Of a DNA stretch of 64,000 bases, positions 1 through 8,425 are shown in pieces. Numbering within the stretch: position 1 is the stretch's first letter; every line of letters begins with the position of its first letter. The notes below the pieces were generated by a model. That model saw only the letters and a program-made list of their open reading frames with translations, was not told where the DNA came from and searched no databases. The stretch is taken from the NCBI GenBank assembly GCA_022843905.1, contig JALHMT010000011.1, forward strand, positions 82,976-146,975. Reading direction: 5' to 3'. Origin of the DNA: Rubrivivax sp. GTDB lineage: Bacteria; Pseudomonadota; Gammaproteobacteria; Burkholderiales; Burkholderiaceae_C. The translations under genes and the position numbers were made by a program.

Positions 1-2
1 AG

Positions 3-599
3 GCGCCAGCCGCCAAGCAGCAGATCCTGGTCTCGCGCTCCTTCGGCAAGGCAGTCACCGATGTCGCCGGCATCGTCGAGGCGGTCAGCGAGTTTGCGTC
101 GCGCGCGGCCGAGAGCCTGCGTCTGCAGGAGGGCGCCGCCGGGGCCATCAACGTGTTCTTCACGACCAGCCCGTTCCGCCAGAACGATCGGCAGCACAGT
201 CCCAGCGTCACCGTACCGCTGATCCGGCCGACCTCGGATTCCCGGCACCTGGTCGGCGCTGCCGTCGCTGCCGTGCACCGCCTGTTTCGTCCTGGCTTCA
301 ACTACGTCAAGGCGGGCGTCATGTTGGTGGACCTCCAACCTGCAGGCCAACGGCAGGGCAAACTCGACCTGTTTTCGGTCGTCTCCGACGCGGCAGGGGA
401 AAGACCGGAGCGAGACCGCTCGGCGCTGATGGCCACCATGGATGAACTGAACCGGCGATTCGGCCGGAGTTCGGTGCACATCGGGAGCGCTTCGACCAGC
501 GCACACGACACCGACGAACGCAGTTGGGCGACCAGACAGGAGCGCCGGTCGCCGCGGTTCACGACACGGTGGGACGAGATGCCGATGGTTCGAGCCTGA
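3..599 (+). CDS. umuC: UmuC, Y-family DNA polymerase V catalytic subunit, 3' end only
   Basis: The open frame runs in from the left edge, so the polymerase palm and fingers lie outside the window. What remains is the little-finger and C-terminal region: it begins within KQQILVSRSFG, a typical UmuC segment, followed by the SFRQND-like block (SPFRQND), the YVKAGVML strand, and a C-terminal tail around DELNRRFGR, all characteristic of UmuC. UmuC makes error-prone translesion patches with UmuD'2 during SOS. No umuD is visible because the upstream side is missing. The next gene starts 59 bases after the stop. The family assignment is secure; the 5' limit is unknown. Confidence 0.93.
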   Translation, partial: APAAKQQILVSRSFGKAVTDVAGIVEAVSEFASRAAESLRLQEGAAGAINVFFTTSPFRQNDRQHSPSVTVPLIRPTSDSRHLVGAAVAAVHRLFRPGFNYVKAGVMLVDLQPAGQRQGKLDLFSVVSDAAGERPERDRSALMATMDELNRRFGRSSVHIGSASTSAHDTDERSWATRQERRSPRFTTRWDEMPMVRA

Positions 600-658
600 T
601 CGGTCGCGCCCACACCAGAATCAGGCCCCGAGCAGGCCCACACCCTTCAGGAGTACGG

Positions 659-1033
659 ATGTTCGACCACGTCAAATTCGGCGTCAGCGACTATGCAGTG
701 AGCAAGGCGTTCTTCCTCAAAGCTCTCGAACCTCTTGGCGTAACCGTCGTCACGGAGTGGCCGCCGAACGGTGTAGAGCTCAGCCAACCAAACGGCACGG
801 TGTCGCTGTGCCTGTACCAGACACAGGAGCGGCCGGCGCATCTTCACCTGGCGTTCAAGGCCGAGAGTCGCCAGCAGGTCGAAGCCTTCCATCGCGCGGC
901 TCTGCAGGCTGGTGGCAAGGACAATGGTGCGCCTGGTCTGCGCCCGCACTACCACGCGGACCACTACGCGGCATTCGTCATTGGTCCGGACGGGCACAAC
1001 ATCGAAGCGGTCTGCCACGCGCACGAGGGCTGA
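659..1033 (+). CDS. VOC-family (glyoxalase/bleomycin-resistance fold) protein
   Basis: This 124-residue protein begins MFDHVKFGVSDY, the first beta-strand of the vicinal-oxygen-chelate fold, and ends in PDGHNIEAVCH, whose glutamate is the usual metal ligand. Histidines in HLHLAF and HADHYAAF could be further ligands. I chose the ATG preceded by CAGGAG at good spacing; upstream in-frame starts overlap umuC and have no such site. Single-domain members of this length act as glyoxalase-like lyases, dioxygenases or resistance proteins. The substrate cannot be read from the sequence. Confidence 0.85.
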   Translation: MFDHVKFGVSDYAVSKAFFLKALEPLGVTVVTEWPPNGVELSQPNGTVSLCLYQTQERPAHLHLAFKAESRQQVEAFHRAALQAGGKDNGAPGLRPHYHADHYAAFVIGPDGHNIEAVCHAHEG

Positions 1034-1085
1034 CCTTTTCGCCCCTCATCAGAAACGTCGTTCGCAATCCCTGCCCTACACGCCG

Positions 1086-1481
1086 ATGACTCATCGAACC
1101 GCCTCCTGCAGTTGTGGCCAGCTTCAAGCTCACGTCGCATCCGACCCGGTTCGGGTCTCTGTCTGTCATTGCCTGGCCTGCCAGCGCCGGACTGGAAGTG
1201 TCTTTGGAGCTCAGGCTCGCTTCCCGTCGACGTCGGTCACGATCAACGGCACGAGCAAGGAGTTCGTCCGGGTCGGAGACGAAGGAGGGCACTGCACTTT
1301 CAGGTTCTGTCCTGAGTGCGGATCGACGGTGTACTACACGGCAGAAGGCCTTGAAGGCTTCGTCGCGGTTCCGGTCGGCGCGTTCGCGGACCCGGAGTTT
1401 CCGGGTCCCTCGATCTCGGTTTACGAGGAACGAATGCACGGCTGGATATCCATGCCTGCGGACATCGAGCACATGGCATAG
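1086..1481 (+). CDS. GFA-family (Mss4-like) zinc protein
   Basis: This 131-residue protein has the cysteine pattern of the GFA family, named after glutathione-dependent formaldehyde-activating enzyme: CSCGQL near the N-terminus, CHCLACQRRTGS in the middle and CPECGS later, giving two zinc sites. The ATG begins MTHRTASCSCG, which puts the first cysteine pair where the family has it. It lies 52 bases after the VOC gene on the same strand and may be cotranscribed. Most members are annotated only by fold, so no reaction is assigned. Confidence 0.88.
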   Translation: MTHRTASCSCGQLQAHVASDPVRVSVCHCLACQRRTGSVFGAQARFPSTSVTINGTSKEFVRVGDEGGHCTFRFCPECGSTVYYTAEGLEGFVAVPVGAFADPEFPGPSISVYEERMHGWISMPADIEHMA

Positions 1482-1555
1482 GCATCAGGACTCCGTCCAT
1501 TCGGCCCGCAGGCTTGCGCCTGCACCTTTCGATCGGCACCGGCGTCAGGCTGCGC

Positions 1556-1885
1556 TCAACCCCAAGTGACTCCACAGCCGTGCGTTCGGGCAAGGACCAG
1601 CACTGCCATCATTTCGCCCGCTCGCCTCTTCAGGTACTCGTCGGTGCGCGCGCCCTCCGACCACCTCGGTCCCTCGGTGACCGACGTCACCGCTTTCGCC
1701 CGCGCAGGGTCGGAGTTCATGGCCCGGAGCAACTTTGTGATGGCTGTGTCCAACCGCTCGCGCGGAATCTCGCCATAGGGCGCCGACTGCAGTCCAGCCA
1801 GAATCAGCAGGGCAGCGGCATTGCCGTTGCTGAAGTTGACTTCCTCTGAATGGCCCTCGATCTCGAGCTTGAACGTGATGCTCAC
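1556..1885 (-). CDS. Hypothetical protein, 109 residues
   Basis: The product begins MSITFKLEIEGHSEEVNF and reads as a compact soluble protein with a beta-rich N-terminus and a helical middle (RLDTAITKLLRAMN). I do not recognise a family. Third-codon GC bias, a plausible length and its position at the end of a minus-strand group suggest it is real. It ends just beyond the convergent GFA gene. It has no signal peptide, membrane segment or cysteine motif. Confidence 0.55.
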   Translation of the reverse strand: MSITFKLEIEGHSEEVNFSNGNAAALLILAGLQSAPYGEIPRERLDTAITKLLRAMNSDPARAKAVTSVTEGPRWSEGARTDEYLKRRAGEMMAVLVLARTHGCGVTWG

Positions 1886-1966
1886 TGGCGCTGTCCTTCC
1901 GATCAGCCGACAGTTTCCGCCCCGAGATGGTCAGTGCAAGCCCGTCGTTCGGACTAAGGCGCGTCG

Positions 1967-2308
1967 TCAGTGGAGGACGCTGTCGCCCCTTGCTTGCCAC
2001 TCGACATTCTTGAAGCCCCGAGCCGCGGCGCGAAGGAAGTCCGGGCACGCCACTTCCCCGTTCCAGCCCCGGAGGCAGCCGACCAGCATCGCGTGTTCGG
2101 CCGCAGCGTCGATCCCGAGCGCGTCGTTGAGCGCGCGCACCAGGCGCCGTGCTGTCGAAAAGCCTCCCAGATCAATGCTGGTGATGCGCACGCCATGGTT
2201 GCCCCGCTCGCAGACGGCCACATTGGCCCCAGCCGGCAGCCCTGGAAGCACGACATGACAGCGCAACGGCAAACCGGCCATCTCGTCCCCACTGCTGGCG
2301 CCGGTCAC
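1967..2308 (-). CDS. Small protein translationally coupled to the SbcC-like gene
   Basis: I chose the GTG at 2308-2306 because it overlaps the SbcC-like stop codon (GTGA) and has AGGAGG about seven bases upstream, inside the end of that gene. This gives 113 residues: VTGASSGDEMAGLPL, then a likely beta-domain (RCHVVLPGLPAGANVAV) and a helical C-terminus. Upstream in-frame starts would lie within the ATPase gene and are less likely. No domain is recognised. Tight coupling argues that it works with the ATPase, perhaps as a regulator or substrate adaptor. Confidence 0.65.
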   Translation of the reverse strand: MTGASSGDEMAGLPLRCHVVLPGLPAGANVAVCERGNHGVRITSIDLGGFSTARRLVRALNDALGIDAAAEHAMLVGCLRGWNGEVACPDFLRAAARGFKNVEWQARGDSVLH

Positions 2309-4797
2309 GTCGCCGCCTCCTGCGCCAGCACGAAGCTGTCCAGGTCGATGACCTTGTCCGCCATAGCCGTGAGTTCCGGTGTCTGCGAGACGAAGAACTC
2401 GCGCTGGTAGCCGCCCAGCCGGATCACCTCGCGCTTCATGTCCATGAACATGCGCTTGCGATCCGGGTCGAGCGGACCGTCGGCCTCGTCGCAGAACAGC
2501 GTGCCGTACTCGCGGCCTGCGTTGCCGGCCAGGTAGAGCGCGATCGCGCGGGTCAGGCACTCGTTGATCCAGACCCGTTCGCCGCCACTCAGCAGGGCCA
2601 CGCTCTTGGACTCGCCACCTTCGCCGTCGTGAACGACGATGTCGAAGCCTTCGCGCATCTCGCCCTTGGCAGTCGCCACCTGGGTACGGATCTCCAGCGT
2701 GAATCGCCGTCCGTAGCAGGCCAGCAGGAGGTCATTGGCCAGACCAGCGAGCGTCGGTCCGGCGTCGTCGATGTCCAGCGCGATCACGCCATCGTTGCTC
2801 AGGCACCTTGCCAGCAGCGTCCAGCCACTCAACTCAGATTCGACGTCCGATGCGCGCGCGTCGGTTGCGACCGCTGTGCCACTGATGCGCGCGTGCTGCG
2901 CCTGGAGCGCAGCTCGGCGCTCCTGAAGGCGAACAGCCGCGAGGTGAGCCTGCTCCGCACTTCGCAGCCCCGCATCTGCCTGTATCGAAGCGCGCCGCGC
3001 CGCTTCCAGCCGACCTCTGTCGAAGGCGGGAGGCAACGCGGCCACTGCGGCCGCGATGCGTCCTATCGACGCATCACGCTCGGTGCTCAGACGATCGCGC
3101 TCTGCAACCAGTCGGGCGCGGGCGGCGTCGATGTCGGCGCGCTCTGCCACCTCCTCGTCGGTTTCGGCCGGCGCGTCTTCGGCCAGCACAGCCAGTTCCG
3201 CATCGACCGCCGCGAGTGCGGCCCGGGCTTGGCGCATTTCGCCTTCCCGTGCTGCCAGCCGTGCCAGGCTCGACAAACGTGCGCTGGCACGTTCGAGTCG
3301 TCGCTCGGCTTCGTTGCGCAGTTCCCCAACCCCGGCCAGCGGGCGCAGTCCTTCGGACAGACCGGCTCGTTCCGCTTCTGCAGCGCGCTGGCGATCACGC
3401 AGCGCGGCGAACTGACCATCGACGGACGGCAACATGGCCTGCGCTTCCCTGGCGTCACCAAGCAGCTTGCAGCGACCCAGCAGGTCGGTCCCGACGCAGG
3501 GCACTTCCGCGGCAAGTCCGAAGCGCCGCTGCAGGTCCGCATGCCTCAGTGACACCTGCCCGGCCTCGCGCTCGATGCCCTCGATCTGCTGGGCCAGCAG
3601 CCTCACCTTGCCGCGAAGCTGGTCCGCCTTGTCCGCGAGCGCCTGGGCGGCCGTCGCGCGCTCGGTTCGTATCTGCACCGCCCGTTCCGCCGCCATCAGC
3701 CTGCGCGATGCCCGTGCGACCCCACCCGCTCCAGCGCACGACTGCCGGAGTGCATCGCGCTGTCGGGTGAGCCGGGCCCGCTGTTCGGCATGCTGGCGCT
3801 TCCTGGCAGCGGCCCGCTGCGCCAGCGCGCCGGCCCTGACGTCGAGTCGAGCGAGTTCCTCCGCAAGCCGCTGGAGTGCCGCCCTGGCGCCGGCTGCAGC
3901 CCTGTCGCGTTCGGCGGCAAGCTCGGTGCGTCGCTTGTCGGTTTCCGCTGCCGCCTGTGAGTCCGCGAGCACAGTGGCCTCTGCAGCACGGGCCGCATCC
4001 AGTGATCGCGCTGCGGCGTCCCGTTCGCTGGCCGCCCGTGAGAGGGCTGTCTCGGGATCACCGAGTGCGCTCAGTTCGCCAGCCAGGCGCGCGATTTCAG
4101 CCGCCGCGCCGGCCTGCTCCTGCCGGATCAGCGCCAGACCATTCTTGAGCAGCCTGGCCGTTTCCGCAGCCCGCTCGCCCTGCTCCCGGACCTGGTCCAG
4201 GCCCAGCAGGTCGGCCAGCAGGCCCTTGATCTCGCCGTTCCGGTAGGCCGACAGCGGCCGCTTGCCCTGGGCCGAGAACACCGACGTGAAGAAGGTCTCC
4301 GGCGGGCCCAGCAGTTCACGCACTGCCTGCTCGTAGATGTCGACCTTGCCGTCGCTGACGGTGCCGTCGGCCAGCGTTACCGTTTTCCAATGGCTGCCGG
4401 ACTGCTCGAACAGGAACGCCTCGGTCTTGCGTTTGCCATTGACGCGAAACACAAGTTGCGATTTGTAGCGGTGCCCCCGGTGCTCCCAGGTCAGTTCCTT
4501 CTGGCTTTCCGGTAGAAAGACGTGGTCGTAGTACGAGAACGCACCGAGACCATCGGCACCGGCGCGGGAGGGCATGACGAGGTACGGATGGAGGTTGTCC
4601 ATCACCGTTGTCTTGCCGCGCCCATTGGCTCCGGCAATGGCCACCAGCGTTGCGTCGCCGGCCAGCGCCTCGACATCGAGCCGAAGGGTGTCGCGGCCGA
4701 GCCCGCTGCGGATGCCCTTGAAGCCGGTCAGTGTCAGCACGAGGGGGCGGTAGCCGCGCGCCGCATTCGGTTGCTCACCCTGTTCTTTGTCGCCCAT
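2305..4797 (-). CDS. SbcC/Rad50-like AAA ATPase
   Basis: This 830-residue protein has split ABC-ATPase ends around a long alanine/arginine/glutamate-rich coiled coil. The N-terminus carries the Walker A motif GANGRGKTT. The C-terminus carries the signature LLSGGERVWINE and Walker B LFCDEADGPLD. At the apex of the coiled coil, where Rad50 and SbcC have a CxxC zinc hook, there is instead C-V-G-T-D-L-L-G-R-C, a CX7C pair. I placed the start at the ATG preceded by AAGGGG; a longer start to 4953 is possible. It probably acts on DNA ends with the SbcD-like phosphoesterase at 7002-8336, from which it is separated by two plus-strand genes. Confidence 0.88.
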   Translation of the reverse strand: MGDKEQGEQPNAARGYRPLVLTLTGFKGIRSGLGRDTLRLDVEALAGDATLVAIAGANGRGKTTVMDNLHPYLVMPSRAGADGLGAFSYYDHVFLPESQKELTWEHRGHRYKSQLVFRVNGKRKTEAFLFEQSGSHWKTVTLADGTVSDGKVDIYEQAVRELLGPPETFFTSVFSAQGKRPLSAYRNGEIKGLLADLLGLDQVREQGERAAETARLLKNGLALIRQEQAGAAAEIARLAGELSALGDPETALSRAASERDAAARSLDAARAAEATVLADSQAAAETDKRRTELAAERDRAAAGARAALQRLAEELARLDVRAGALAQRAAARKRQHAEQRARLTRQRDALRQSCAGAGGVARASRRLMAAERAVQIRTERATAAQALADKADQLRGKVRLLAQQIEGIEREAGQVSLRHADLQRRFGLAAEVPCVGTDLLGRCKLLGDAREAQAMLPSVDGQFAALRDRQRAAEAERAGLSEGLRPLAGVGELRNEAERRLERASARLSSLARLAAREGEMRQARAALAAVDAELAVLAEDAPAETDEEVAERADIDAARARLVAERDRLSTERDASIGRIAAAVAALPPAFDRGRLEAARRASIQADAGLRSAEQAHLAAVRLQERRAALQAQHARISGTAVATDARASDVESELSGWTLLARCLSNDGVIALDIDDAGPTLAGLANDLLLACYGRRFTLEIRTQVATAKGEMREGFDIVVHDGEGGESKSVALLSGGERVWINECLTRAIALYLAGNAGREYGTLFCDEADGPLDPDRKRMFMDMKREVIRLGGYQREFFVSQTPELTAMADKVIDLDSFVLAQEAAT

Positions 4798-4974
4798 TGC
4801 AATTCCCCTTTCCAAGGTACTCTGTGCAGTAACTCCAGCCATGCTCATGAGTCTCTCGCCAACGATCAGGGCGTCAACCACCGGCTGCGAGACGCGTGCG
4901 CCCGTCAGGTGGGTGCTGTCTGCAGCACGTTGTTTCATCGACCCGGGATCCATCGCGCCGAAAAGGTGGGCGAT
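4798..4974. promoter_or_regulatory. Divergent promoter region between the SbcC-like ATPase and the histidine kinase
   Basis: These 177 bases separate two divergent starts and must carry both promoters unless the ATPase starts further upstream at 4953. Ribosome sites are visible at each edge: AAGGGG before the ATPase, AAGGTGG before the kinase. I found no convincing LexA box or perfect dyad; a CTGTGCAG stretch near 4823 does not have LexA spacing. Confidence 0.4.
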
Positions 4975-6426
4975 GTGAGCTCGCGCGACCTCGACTCCGC
5001 CTTACCGGCGGACAGCAAGGAGGTCGGGCAGGGAAGCGGCGACAGCGATGCCGCGCAGAACGAGAGCGAGGCGCGGCTGCGCCGCAGCCTGCTGCGCGCG
5101 ACCGCCAACAACGCAAGGTTGAGTTCGGTGGCGCTGGGCTTCGCCACGCTCTATGTCGGATGGCTGGCCTGGCGATTCGCAGATTCGAGGCTGCTGGCGC
5201 TGGCGCTGGTCGTCACGGGACTGGCCACCGCGATCTGGCGCTGGTCGATCGCCGGCATGGCCGCCGTCGACATCCTGCCGCGCGAGGATCTGGAGCGCCG
5301 CTTCCATGGCGCGCTAGACCGCAACGCCTACCTGGTCTGCTGTTTCTGGGCGCCAGCTTCGCTGATCGTGTATCCGGCCATCACCGACAAGGGGCACGCC
5401 GTCACCTACGCGCTCTGCGCACTCGGATCGATGAGCGTCGGTTCGATGTACCTGCTGCCGGGTGCGCACCGCGGCTTCTGGGTCCTGGCGGGCGTGCAGT
5501 TCGCTTCCTTCCTCGTTGCCACCGTCTTCATCGAGACCGAGCACCTCTGGGTGACGGCTTTCCTGCTGGTGCTCTACGCCGTGGCGGCATATCGGATCTC
5601 GGACCAGGTGCGACGAACGACGCGCAACCTGCTGCGCACGCACCAGGTCACTGACCAGTTGCGCCACGAAGCGATCGAACGCGAGCAGGCGATGCTGGTC
5701 GAAGCGGCGTCGGCTGCGCGCACTGCCGAACTGACGGCCACGGAGCGCCAGCAGGTCTTCATGGCCAAGGTCGGCCATGAGATCCGCACACCCGCCCAGA
5801 TCATCATGGCGGACGTCGAGTTCCTGGAACACCGACTCGCCGACAGCCCGGAGCTGCATCTGACCCTGCGCCGGCTTCACTCCGCCGCGGACCTGATGGC
5901 ACACCAGATGCAGGGGATCGCCGACTATGCGCGCAGCCAGTCCTGGCGCGCCGACGATCGGCTGCAGCTCGCGCAGTTGTCCGCCGTCGTCGGCGACATC
6001 ACCAACCTTCACGCGTCGACCGCCGGCGCGAAGGGGCTCGCCCTCAAGGTTGCTGCGCAGGACGTGGAACTGCTGCTGGACCTCGGCAAGGTCCGCCAGA
6101 TCGTCGAGAACCTCGTCGGCAATGCCGTCAAGTACACCGCCACCGGAGAGATCAGCGTTTCCGCGGAAGTGCGATGGACCATGACCGGGCCGCGCGAACT
6201 CGTGATCGTGGTCGCGGACACCGGCATCGGCATCCCGGAAGACGTCCAGGACCGCGTCTTCGAGCCCTTCTTCAAGGCGGCGCAGTCGCCGGCCCGGAGG
6301 GACGGCCTGGGACTCGGCCTGGCCATCGTTAAGTCGCTCGTCACCAAACTCGGCGGCCGCATCGAACTGCAGTCGCGCGCCGGCAAGGGCACGACGGTCG
6401 TCGTATCGCTTCCGCTTGCCGAATAG
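4975..6426 (+). CDS. Membrane-bound sensor histidine kinase
   Basis: I chose the GTG at 4975 because AAGGTGG lies just upstream and the first residues (VSSRDLD) begin a charged cytoplasmic lead. Of 483 residues, about 49-207 hold roughly six hydrophobic membrane spans with very short loops, so no periplasmic sensor domain is present. A linker coiled coil follows, then the H-box VGHEIRTP with the phospho-accepting His near residue 268, an N-box around NLVGNAVKYT, G1 DTGIGIP, F-box FEPFF and G2 GLGLGLAIV. No receiver domain and no adjacent response regulator are present, so this is an orphan kinase. The cupin gene follows 29 bases downstream. Confidence 0.88.
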   Translation: MSSRDLDSALPADSKEVGQGSGDSDAAQNESEARLRRSLLRATANNARLSSVALGFATLYVGWLAWRFADSRLLALALVVTGLATAIWRWSIAGMAAVDILPREDLERRFHGALDRNAYLVCCFWAPASLIVYPAITDKGHAVTYALCALGSMSVGSMYLLPGAHRGFWVLAGVQFASFLVATVFIETEHLWVTAFLLVLYAVAAYRISDQVRRTTRNLLRTHQVTDQLRHEAIEREQAMLVEAASAARTAELTATERQQVFMAKVGHEIRTPAQIIMADVEFLEHRLADSPELHLTLRRLHSAADLMAHQMQGIADYARSQSWRADDRLQLAQLSAVVGDITNLHASTAGAKGLALKVAAQDVELLLDLGKVRQIVENLVGNAVKYTATGEISVSAEVRWTMTGPRELVIVVADTGIGIPEDVQDRVFEPFFKAAQSPARRDGLGLGLAIVKSLVTKLGGRIELQSRAGKGTTVVVSLPLAE

Positions 6427-6455
6427 GCGGGCAGCACGGAAAGAAGGAGCACAGC

Positions 6456-6914
6456 ATGCCCAGGATCGACGTCACCACCGTACCCGCACGCCAGGGATCG
6501 GGCTATCCGAAGCCGTTCGATGCACCCTGCAGCGAGCGCACCCGCCGGCGCCTGGGCGAAGCCGGCGGGCTTCGCGACTTCGGCGTCAACCTGATGACCC
6601 TGCCGCCGGGCGGTTGGTCCAGCCAGCGCCACTGGCACAGCGACGAGGACGAGTTCGTCTATCTGCTTGAAGGCGAAGTGACGCTCGTCGAGGATGGCGG
6701 CGAGACATCGTTGCGCGCCGGCGATTGCGCGGCTTTTCCGAAGGGCACCGGCAATGGCCACCACCTGATCAACAGGTCCTCCGCGATCGCCGTCTACCTG
6801 GAAGTGGGCTCGCACAATCCGAACGACCTTTCCACCTGCTCCGACATCGACATGATGAGTTCCAACGCCGACGGCCGGTTCGTGCACAAGGACGGCACAC
6901 CCTTCTCCGGGTGA
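6456..6914 (+). CDS. Cupin-domain protein
   Basis: This 152-residue single cupin has the first motif HWHSDEDEFVYLLEGEVTL, with two His and a Glu as metal ligands, and a second motif around GDCAAFPKGTGNGHHL that supplies the last His. AGAAGGAG sits ahead of the ATG. The length and the tail FVHKDGTPF resemble small cupins often annotated as auxin-binding-like or transcriptional-regulator cupins; no enzyme activity is assigned. It is likely cotranscribed with the histidine kinase 29 bases upstream and converges on the SbcD-like gene. Confidence 0.85.
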   Translation: MPRIDVTTVPARQGSGYPKPFDAPCSERTRRRLGEAGGLRDFGVNLMTLPPGGWSSQRHWHSDEDEFVYLLEGEVTLVEDGGETSLRAGDCAAFPKGTGNGHHLINRSSAIAVYLEVGSHNPNDLSTCSDIDMMSSNADGRFVHKDGTPFSG

Positions 6915-7001
6915 TAGCGGCGCGCATAGGTTCGAAAGCGCTGCTGCCGTGACCGCGGAAGATCCCGGACCGACCGCTCGATGTTCCGGGGTGCCGAAGG
7001 C

Positions 7002-8336
7002 TCAGAACAGCTCCAACTCGGCTGCTGCACCGCCCGCGATCGATCTGGGTTCCGTGGCGCAAGCGTCCGGCCTGACCGCCAGCGACAAGGGGTCTGGAAC
7101 TTCCGCCCGAGGACGCCGCGTCAGCACCTCACCGGCGATCTGCTCGGGCGTCTGGTGCGAGAGGCGCTCCAGGTACGCCAGCAGCGGCTCCACCCTGGCG
7201 CCCGTGACCCCGGCCCATGCGCGCACCTTGTCGCCCAGGCTTGCGCATCGCGAGATGCCTTCTGCCCGGCTGCGCACGATGGGCACGAACCGCCCTTCCA
7301 GTTGCACGCCTGCCGCACCTGCCAGCGCGCGCTTGATGGCCTCGCGGTCGACCTCGTGCCGATCCTCGTCGGCGATCGTCCAGCGCACGCGTACCCAGGT
7401 ACCTTCCAGGTCACCGCCAGACACCGCCGCCTCGATCCGTGCCAGGTCGGGCTTGCCCTCGAAGACCAGGTCGACGGTCCGCCTCGCTGGGGTCGGCACC
7501 AGCTCGAACGTCAACGCCGAGGCGCCGACCTCCCACAACACGAAGCCCTTGTCGCCGACCTCGCCATGGTGGAAGCGGCCGATCGATCCGGCATAGGCCA
7601 CGACACGCCCGCCCTGCTCCCAGTGCTGGTGTCGGTGGATGTGTCCCAGCATGAAGGCCTGGGCCTGTGCCGCGAAGAGCGCAGCCGACGTGAACTCATG
7701 GTCGAAGCCGGCCATCGGCACGTCGTGCTCGGTGATGCACCCGGTGACCGTGCCGTGCGACACGCCGACGGTCGGTACCAGAGCCTCACGTGCCGCCCGA
7801 TTGCTGGCCGCAAACCCGGCCAGCAAGGCCGTCAGTTCCTGGCCCAGCGCGACAGCTGCGTCGGCTGCGCCGACACTCGCCGCGACGGTCGCCTTGTTGA
7901 CCGTCGGCACGCAGGTGAACAGGACTCGCGTGCCTTCGGGCAACTGGTCCTGTGCCCCGTCGAACCGCCAGCCCCGGGATTCGAACCATGTACGGTCCTG
8001 GCGCAGCGCCACCTGGCCGATGCGATCGGCCACATGCACGCCGAACCGGCCTCCGAGCAGGCGGAAGATCGCCAGCGTGCCCGGTGGCTCGTGGGAGAAG
8101 GTGCCCTGCAGCATCAGCACCGGACAGTGATCCGCCAGCCGGCGCACGTGCCGCGCCAAGCGTTCGACCGCCGGGCTGTGCACGTCGAGCGCGTGGTCGG
8201 TCGAGTCGCCCGAGATGACCGCGACCTCCGCGCCGCGCCGGATGGACTCGTCCACCGCGAAGCCGAAACAGCGGTCGGCCTCGGCCAGGTTCTTCTCGCT
8301 GTAATGCAGGTCGGAAAACTGCGCGATCCGGATCAT
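7002..8336 (-). CDS. SbcD/Mre11-like metallophosphoesterase
   Basis: This 444-residue protein starts MIRIAQFSDLHYSEKN, the DxH block of calcineurin-like phosphoesterases, followed by VISGDSTDH (second metal Asp), an altered GNHD block read as LQGTFSHE, then VGVSHG and GHIHRHQHW, which supply the late metal-binding histidines. Mre11/SbcD proteins are manganese nucleases that work with Rad50/SbcC ATPases on DNA ends and hairpins. The replacement of GNHD is notable but leaves a His in place. It lies 89 bases downstream of the four-cysteine protein and on the same strand. The family is secure; the specific activity is inferred. Confidence 0.87.
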   Translation of the reverse strand: MIRIAQFSDLHYSEKNLAEADRCFGFAVDESIRRGAEVAVISGDSTDHALDVHSPAVERLARHVRRLADHCPVLMLQGTFSHEPPGTLAIFRLLGGRFGVHVADRIGQVALRQDRTWFESRGWRFDGAQDQLPEGTRVLFTCVPTVNKATVAASVGAADAAVALGQELTALLAGFAASNRAAREALVPTVGVSHGTVTGCITEHDVPMAGFDHEFTSAALFAAQAQAFMLGHIHRHQHWEQGGRVVAYAGSIGRFHHGEVGDKGFVLWEVGASALTFELVPTPARRTVDLVFEGKPDLARIEAAVSGGDLEGTWVRVRWTIADEDRHEVDREAIKRALAGAAGVQLEGRFVPIVRSRAEGISRCASLGDKVRAWAGVTGARVEPLLAYLERLSHQTPEQIAGEVLTRRPRAEVPDPLSLAVRPDACATEPRSIAGGAAAELELF

Positions 8337-8425
8337 GGAGTCACCTCGCTGTAGCTTCGATCGGGGTTCGGACGTGTTGCCATCGTCGCGCGCCGCTTCG
8401 CCCGATCAAGGCGGCGCCCTGGGAT

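Noticed and set aside
4820..4840. Possible LexA box before the SbcC-like gene
   Set aside because: CTGTGCAGTAACTCCAG has 11 rather than 10 bases between CTG and CAG, and poor flanks.
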